Assembly: GCA_002297665.1 (NCBI GenBank)
Contig: DBMS01000279.1
Coordinates: 780 to 11,148 of the forward strand
Length of the DNA: 10,369 nucleotides
Direction: 5' to 3'
Source: Holophagaceae bacterium UBA692
Lineage (GTDB): Bacteria > Acidobacteriota > Holophagae > Holophagales > Holophagaceae
The notes beneath the pieces were generated by a model. The model saw only the letters and a program-made list of their open reading frames with translations. It was not told the DNA's origin and ran no database searches. Of the stretch, positions 5,623-10,369 are shown in pieces (within the stretch, counting starts at the first letter, position 1; each line of letters starts with the position of its first letter). The position numbers and the translations under genes were made by a program.

Positions 5623-7230
5623 ATGCGCCTTGCCCCCATCCTCGCCCTCCCCCTGGCCGCGGCCCTTTGCGCCGCGCCCCGCCCCGCCCTGGTGGTCGTC
5701 GTTTCCGTGGACCAGTTCTCCGCCGAGCTCATGGCCCGGTGGGGCCGCGACCTCCCGGGCGGGCTCGGCCGGCTCCAGCGCGAAGGCGCGTCCTTCGTGG
5801 AGGCCTACCAGGACCACGGCTTCACCGAGACCGGCCCGGGGCATTCCGTCATCCTCACCGGGTGCCACCCCATGCACACCGGCATCACCGAGAACCACTG
5901 GCGCGACAGGGAAAAGGGCCGAACCACCTACTGCGTGGAGGACCCCGCGAGCCCGCTGGTGGACGCCGCGGGCAAGGCCGTGGGCCCGGCCCGGCTCCTC
6001 ACGGGGACCCTGGGCGAGTGGCTCACGGCCCAGGTGCCCGGAAGCCGCTCCTTCGCGGTCACCGGCAAGGACCGGTCCGCCATCCTCATGGCCGGCCACC
6101 GGGCGCAGGGCGTCTACTGGTTCAGCGGAGCCGCGGGGTTCACCACCTCGCGGGCCTACGCCAGCGCCCTCCCGCCCTGGCTGAAGGCCTACAACGCCCG
6201 GTTCCTGGACCACGTGGCCAACGACAGCCTCTTCTGGGCGCCCCTGGACGGGCGGGGCCTGCCGCCCGCGGCCACCTACACCGTGCACGGCGGGGCCGTG
6301 ACCCTGGGCCTGCCCCGCGCCGTGCACGCCGTGGGCATGCCCCTGGACGCGGATTTCTGGGAGCGCTTCCGGGCCACGCCCTTTTTCGACGAGGCGATCC
6401 TGGGCGCCGCCGAGGCCCTGGAAGAGGCCGAGCACCTGGGCCGGGGCCCCGGCACCGACCTGCTGGCCCTGGGCCTTTCGGCCACCGACTACGTCGGCCA
6501 CCGGTTCGGCAACGGCGGCCCCGAGATGCTGGACAACCTGCGGCGACTGGACAGGGGCCTGGGGGCCTTCCTGGACCGCCTGGCGGCGAAGGTGCCCGGG
6601 CTCTGGGTCGTCCTCACCGCCGACCACGGGGCCTCCGACTTCCCGGAGCGGCTCCAGGCCCAGGGCATTCCGGCGCGCCGGGTGATCCCCGGCCCCTGGA
6701 CCCGCGCCCTCAACGAGGCGCTGCGCAGGCGCCTGGGGATCGCCCTGGACGCCTTCCTTCCCGCCACCGGCCCCATGCTCTACCTCAACCCCGCCCTCAC
6801 GGACCCCGCCGAGCGCAAGCGGGTCCTGGAAGCGGCGGTGACCCTCGCCAAGGCCACCCCCGAGGTGGCCGACGCCTTCACGGCCGAGGAACTGGCAGCC
6901 TACGTCCCCGACCCCCTGGAGGACCCGTCCCGGAGAAGCTTCAAGGCGAAACTGCGCCTCAGTTTCATTCCCGAACGGTCCGGGGATCTCCTGCTGGCCT
7001 ACAAGCCCTCCTACACCCTGGACGACCCCGAGGACCTCGCCTCCCACGGCCATCCCCGGGACACGGACCGCCGGGTGCCCCTGGTCTTCTGGGGCCCCTG
7101 GAAGGGAGGGCGGCGCACGGAGCCGGTGCGCATCGTCGACCTGGCCCCCACCCTGGCCCGGGAGCTGGGAATCCGGCCGGCGGGTCCGGTGGACGGCCGC
7201 GCCTTGGCCCTGCCGGCCCGGCAACCGTAG
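5623..7230 (+). CDS. Secreted PafA-like alkaline phosphatase (alkaline phosphatase superfamily phosphomonoesterase)
   Basis: This 535-residue metalloenzyme is probably periplasmic and cleaves phosphate monoesters. Residues 1-18 are a Sec signal peptide (M-R-L, then a Leu/Ala core), with cleavage near A17-A18. Metal ligands fit the superfamily: D30 (S-V-D-Q), D289 and H293 (T-D-Y-V-G-H), D334-H335 (A-D-H-G) and H475 (A-S-H-G). The nucleophile is T70 in E-T-G-P-G-H. N91 (T-E-N-H-W), K149 and R151 (G-K-D-R) match the Asn100, Lys162 and Arg164 set of the phosphate-irrepressible enzyme PafA; the T-to-N spacing of 21 is identical. This favours a monoesterase over a nucleotide pyrophosphatase/diesterase. 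Length is close to PafA. ATG at 5623 is chosen because GGAG (5614-5617) lies 5 nt upstream and the signal peptide begins there; an in-frame start at 5467 would run into the divergent gene. The natural substrate is unknown. Confidence 0.88.
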   Translation: MRLAPILALPLAAALCAAPRPALVVVVSVDQFSAELMARWGRDLPGGLGRLQREGASFVEAYQDHGFTETGPGHSVILTGCHPMHTGITENHWRDREKGRTTYCVEDPASPLVDAAGKAVGPARLLTGTLGEWLTAQVPGSRSFAVTGKDRSAILMAGHRAQGVYWFSGAAGFTTSRAYASALPPWLKAYNARFLDHVANDSLFWAPLDGRGLPPAATYTVHGGAVTLGLPRAVHAVGMPLDADFWERFRATPFFDEAILGAAEALEEAEHLGRGPGTDLLALGLSATDYVGHRFGNGGPEMLDNLRRLDRGLGAFLDRLAAKVPGLWVVLTADHGASDFPERLQAQGIPARRVIPGPWTRALNEALRRRLGIALDAFLPATGPMLYLNPALTDPAERKRVLEAAVTLAKATPEVADAFTAEELAAYVPDPLEDPSRRSFKAKLRLSFIPERSGDLLLAYKPSYTLDDPEDLASHGHPRDTDRRVPLVFWGPWKGGRRTEPVRIVDLAPTLARELGIRPAGPVDGRALALPARQP

Positions 7231-7260
7231 GGGGCCTCCGCACCGGGACGGTTGCTTTTT
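7221..7260 (+). terminator. Rho-independent terminator overlapping the phosphatase stop codon
   Basis: GCAACCGT (7221-7228) pairs perfectly with ACGGTTGC (7248-7255), followed at once by TTTTT (7256-7260). The 19-nt loop is itself GC-rich and can fold further. The left arm contains the last codons, and the TAG stop at 7228-7230 straddles the arm and loop, so the terminator is partly coding. It separates the phosphatase from the receptor gene. Confidence 0.7.
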
Positions 7261-7339
7261 CCCAGTCCGGTTCATGCCGATCAATCCTGCGCCACCCTTC
7301 CAGAAAAGCAAGTCCTCCAAAGCAACCGGGCTGCACCGG

Positions 7340-7369
7340 ATGACGGGGGTCACTTGTGCGGGATATAAC
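7340..7369 (+). promoter_or_regulatory. Candidate promoter of the TonB-dependent receptor gene
   Basis: A -10-like TATAAC at 7364-7369 (5 of 6) sits 18 bp downstream of ATGACG at 7340-7345 (4 of 6 to TTGACA). The start would be near 7376, giving a leader of about 67 nt. The region is AT-richer than its surroundings, as expected for a promoter. No clear operator or riboswitch was seen in 7261-7442. Confidence 0.45.
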
Positions 7370-7442
7370 ACAAAAGTTCCATCACATTTGGCAAGTCGCC
7401 CGATACGATGGTTCCACATCAACTTCAATCATGGAGTCACGC

Positions 7443-10325
7443 ATGAATTCAGCAGGTCTTCGCTTCTCCCGCCTGATCCCCCTGATCATCGTCGGCGCCC
7501 CCCTCATGGCCCAGGGCGTCTCCACCAACCTTTCCGGCCGCATCACGGCCAAGGGCGGTGCCGCCCTCGCGGGCGCCACCGTCAGCATCCGCAACCAGGA
7601 GACGGGTCTCGTCCGCACCGCCGTCACCGATGCCAACGGCCGCTACTTCGCCGCCACCCTGCCCGTGGGCGCCTACAACGTCACGGTCACCATGAAGGGC
7701 TACCAGACCGCCTCCAACCTGAAGATCAACCTGAACCTGGGCGACGCCGCCCCCCTCAACGTCACGATGGCCGCCGAGGCCGCCAGCATCGTCGAAGTGG
7801 TCGCCAGCGTCGCCGCCGTGGACTCCGAGCGCGCCAGCGCTGCGGCTTTCGTGAGCCCCGAGGACCTGGTCAACCTGCCCATGTTCAACCGGAGCTTCAC
7901 CAGCCTGGCGACCCTGACGCCCCAGGTGGTGGTCGACTCCCAGCGCGGCAACCTCGCCATCGCCGGCCAGCGCGGCGTCAACACCTCCATCAACATCGAC
8001 GGCGGCGACAACAACGAACCCTTCTTCGGCGGCGCCGTGGGCGCGGCCGAGGGCAAGACCCCCTTCACCGTGTCCGTGGAAGCCATCCGCGAGTACCAGG
8101 TGATCACCGACGGCGCCAGCGCCGAGTTCGGGCGCATGGGCGGCGGCTACGTCAACGCCATCACCAAGAACGGCACCAACGATTTCACCGGCGGCCTCTT
8201 CTACTACCAGCGCCCCCAGAGCATGGTAGCCAAGAAGCCCAACACCTCCGGCGTTCCGGGGAGCAACAATGTCGGCGACTTCAAGCAGAAGCAGTTCGGC
8301 TTCTCCTCGGGCGGCCCCATCATCAAGGACAAGCTGTTCTATTTCGTCGCCTACGATGCCCAGCGGCAGACCACGCCCATCAACATGGTGTGGGGCGGCA
8401 GCAATCCCCTGGTCCTGGATCCCGCCAAGGCCGGCGACGCCGTCCTCATCGCCAAGAGCGGCAACTACAACAGCAAGGCCGACTCGGACACGATGTTCGT
8501 GCGCTTCGACTACAACATCAACACCGACAACGTCCTGCAGCTGCGCGTGAACCACTCCTCCTTCAAGGGCGACACGGGCTCCGGCATCACCGCCGCCCAG
8601 GAGAACATGGCCACGGACAACATCACCACGGACTCCTACGTCCTGCAGTGGAACATGGTCATCAACGCCAACTGGCTCAATGAGCTGCGCGTGAACTACG
8701 TCAAGGACGACATGCCGCGCTCGCCCTACTCCACCATGCCGGAGGTGAGCATCACCAACGGCGGCTACTACGGCGCCTATCCCTTCGACCGCACCTACAA
8801 CACCAAGCGCACCCAGTTCACCGAGAACATCAGCTACAACACGCCCACTGTCCAGGTCAAGGCCGGCGTCGACTACAACACCGTCGACGTGTCGGAATTC
8901 TTCGCGGGCAACTGGCGCGGCGTCTACATGTTCAATTCCCAGTCGGATTTCAACGCCGGCCTGTGGTCCACCTACCGCCAGAATTTCGGCCTGAACGGCA
9001 GCGTCCAGGATGCCGGCCTGTTCTCCACCACCACCAAGCAGATGGCGGCCTACATCCAGTCCGACTGGCGCGTGACCGACGAACTCAAGGTGGGTCTGGG
9101 CGTGCGCTGGGATCGCCAGCAGAACCCCGACTACCCCATCGTCGACATGAGCAACCCCCTTGCCAAGCCCATGCCGGTCACCGCCAAGATCCCCAACGAC
9201 AGCCAGTTCTCCCCCCGCCTTTCCGCCACCTACACGCCTGCCTTCGATGGCGGCAAGACGGTGATCCGGGCCTCCCTGGGCCGCTACGTCAGCACCACCC
9301 CCGCCGTCTTCCTCTACCAGGTGTTTGCCGCCAACGGCCAGCGCACCGGTCAGGTGGACTTCAAGCAGGCGGACGCCACCACCTTCGGCATCCCCCGCGG
9401 CGCGGCCTTCAATCCCGCCAACCCCTACTGGATCCCGTCCTTCCCCACCGGCGCGAAGCTCCCCGCCTTCAGCGTCTGGACGTTCAGCCCCGACTTCAAG
9501 AACCCCTACACCGACCGCGCCAACGTGGGCGTCGAGCGTTCCTTCAACAGCCTGATCGCCGGCGTGTCCGCCACCTATGCCAAGGGCAACCAGCTGGAGC
9601 GCACCACCGACCTCAACATCGGCACGCCCTCCGTGAACGCCTACGGCCGCACGGTCTACACCGCCCGCCCGAATACGTCCTACCAGACCATGGGCATGTA
9701 TAAGTCGGACGGCACCAGCCTCTATCACGCCTACACCCTCAGCCTGAAGTACCACAAGGAAGGCAGCGACTTCGACGCTTCCATCTTCTACACCTACTCC
9801 ATCAACAAGGACTTCGACTCCAACGAACGCAACTACTCGGGCATCAACATCCAGGAAGTCAACTCCCCGGGCAAGGACTGGAGCTACGCCGACACCGACC
9901 GCCGCTCGGTCTTCACCGGCTTCATCAGCTACAACGAGCGCCGGTTCTCGGGCATCATGGCCTCCCTGGCCATCCGCTACCTGAGCGGCTTCCCCTATTC
10001 CCTGAACTACTCCAAGGACATGAACGGGGACGGCCAGACCTCCAACGACCGCTACTACGCCAACGGCGTGGACTCGGGCCGCAACTCCCTGCGCTCCTGC
10101 TCCAACATGACGTTTGACCTGGCCCTGCGGCGCGACTTCGCGCTCTACAAGAAGGTCAAGCTCACCCTGTCCGCCGACGTGTTCAACCTCCTGAACCGGC
10201 AGGACACCTACCTCAGGACCTCCGTCAAGGGCAGCGGCACCGACGCGGCTCCGGCCCTTCAGTACGGCCAGAGCTACGTGGGCAGCCCCCGCCAGGCCCA
10301 GCTGGGCGTGCGCCTCTCCTTCTAG
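7443..10325 (+). CDS. Oar-like TonB-dependent receptor with N-terminal carboxypeptidase-regulatory-like domain
   Basis: This 960-residue protein is an outer-membrane receptor that would import a bulky ligand using TonB-ExbBD energy. Residues 1-23 are a signal peptide (hydrophobic L-I-P-L-I-I-V, ending L-M-A before Q24). Residues about 28-110 are a carboxypeptidase-regulatory-like Ig fold (L-S-G-R-I, then G-A-T-V-S-I, N-G-R-Y-F). The plug covers about 139-250, with N-I-D-G-G and G-G-G-Y-V-N-A-I-T-K. The rest is a beta-barrel of alternating aromatic/polar strands with many Tyr and Asn. It ends in G-V-R-L-S-F, the terminal aromatic expected of outer-membrane barrels. ATG at 7443 is chosen for GGAG at 7433-7436 (6-nt spacing) and for the signal peptide; the frame stays open upstream to 7356 and an ATG at 7431 would add four residues. 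Codons are strongly C/G-ending (AAC, AAG, TAC, ATC), consistent with high expression. Such receptors are numerous in Acidobacteriota. Ligand unknown; the neighbouring phosphatase does not establish one. Confidence 0.93.
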   Translation: MNSAGLRFSRLIPLIIVGAPLMAQGVSTNLSGRITAKGGAALAGATVSIRNQETGLVRTAVTDANGRYFAATLPVGAYNVTVTMKGYQTASNLKINLNLGDAAPLNVTMAAEAASIVEVVASVAAVDSERASAAAFVSPEDLVNLPMFNRSFTSLATLTPQVVVDSQRGNLAIAGQRGVNTSINIDGGDNNEPFFGGAVGAAEGKTPFTVSVEAIREYQVITDGASAEFGRMGGGYVNAITKNGTNDFTGGLFYYQRPQSMVAKKPNTSGVPGSNNVGDFKQKQFGFSSGGPIIKDKLFYFVAYDAQRQTTPINMVWGGSNPLVLDPAKAGDAVLIAKSGNYNSKADSDTMFVRFDYNINTDNVLQLRVNHSSFKGDTGSGITAAQENMATDNITTDSYVLQWNMVINANWLNELRVNYVKDDMPRSPYSTMPEVSITNGGYYGAYPFDRTYNTKRTQFTENISYNTPTVQVKAGVDYNTVDVSEFFAGNWRGVYMFNSQSDFNAGLWSTYRQNFGLNGSVQDAGLFSTTTKQMAAYIQSDWRVTDELKVGLGVRWDRQQNPDYPIVDMSNPLAKPMPVTAKIPNDSQFSPRLSATYTPAFDGGKTVIRASLGRYVSTTPAVFLYQVFAANGQRTGQVDFKQADATTFGIPRGAAFNPANPYWIPSFPTGAKLPAFSVWTFSPDFKNPYTDRANVGVERSFNSLIAGVSATYAKGNQLERTTDLNIGTPSVNAYGRTVYTARPNTSYQTMGMYKSDGTSLYHAYTLSLKYHKEGSDFDASIFYTYSINKDFDSNERNYSGINIQEVNSPGKDWSYADTDRRSVFTGFISYNERRFSGIMASLAIRYLSGFPYSLNYSKDMNGDGQTSNDRYYANGVDSGRNSLRSCSNMTFDLALRRDFALYKKVKLTLSADVFNLLNRQDTYLRTSVKGSGTDAAPALQYGQSYVGSPRQAQLGVRLSF

Positions 10326-10340
10326 TCAGACCCGCATGCG

Positions 10341-10369
10341 AAAGAGGCGGCCTCCGGGCCGCCTCTTTT
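10341..10369 (+). terminator. Rho-independent terminator after the receptor gene
   Basis: AAAGAGGCGGCC (10341-10352) pairs perfectly with its complement at 10357-10368 around a TCCG loop, and the right arm ends in TTTT (10366-10369) at the window edge. The 12-bp stem begins 16 nt after the stop codon. A-rich bases at the left make it potentially bidirectional if a convergent gene lies beyond the window. Confidence 0.9.

Noticed and set aside
5533..7428. 631-codon minus-strand open frame across the phosphatase gene
   Set aside because: It lies entirely opposite a gene with a full catalytic residue set and has low-complexity Gly/Val/Gln-rich composition.
7356..7442. 29-codon upstream extension of the receptor
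   Set aside because: It covers the candidate -10 box and would hide the signal peptide; GGAG at 7433-7436 points to ATG 7443.
7449..9755. 768-codon open frame on the minus strand across the receptor gene
   Set aside because: It mirrors the strongly C/G-ending codons of the receptor, giving a Gly/Val/His/Ala-rich composition with no recognisable domain. It is a shadow of GC-rich codon use.

Overview
The window is a GC-rich (roughly 70% by eye), densely packed piece of bacterial chromosome. An Oar-like TonB-dependent receptor with an N-terminal carboxypeptidase-regulatory-like domain, a secreted PafA-type phosphatase, an HAD-IG nucleotidase and a DUF4032 kinase-like protein all fit a Gram-negative from Acidobacteriota, plausibly the Holophaga/Geothrix group. 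That placement is inference from protein style, not from a marker gene.

Layout, left to right: (1) 2-1276 (+), the C-terminal part of a Snf2-family ATPase cut by the window edge. (2) 1340-2569 (-), a two-gene toxin-antitoxin operon: an HTH antitoxin (2569-1976) followed 3 nt later by a RES-domain NAD+-degrading toxin (1972-1340). This block is visibly less GC-rich than its neighbours. (3) 2570-2766, a divergent control region with a promoter and near-palindrome for the antitoxin, a GC-rich hairpin, and a -10 box and Shine-Dalgarno for the next gene. (4) 2767-4008 (+), a DUF4032 protein with a lipopolysaccharide-kinase-like N-terminal fold. (5) 5494-4013 (-), an HAD-IG / cN-II-type 5'-nucleotidase ending 4 nt from the kinase-like gene. 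(6) 5623-7230 (+), an exported alkaline-phosphatase-superfamily enzyme carrying the full PafA monoesterase residue set, ending in a terminator whose stem includes the stop codon. (7) 7443-10325 (+), a 960-residue Oar-like TonB-dependent receptor with its own promoter and a perfect terminator at the window's right edge.

Functionally, the toxin-antitoxin pair is a self-contained accessory module. The nucleotidase (cytoplasmic) and phosphatase (periplasmic) are divergent and both release phosphate from organic phosphates, so shared regulation is possible. The receptor is separated from the phosphatase by a terminator and a separate promoter, so it is its own transcription unit. No tRNA, rRNA, CRISPR array, insertion sequence or phage gene was seen. 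No gene-free stretch exceeds 300 bases; the longest are 7231-7442 and 2570-2766. Nothing here is clearly an undescribed system. The most noteworthy points are the low-GC RES module, the uncharacterised DUF4032 kinase-like protein, and the complete PafA catalytic set.
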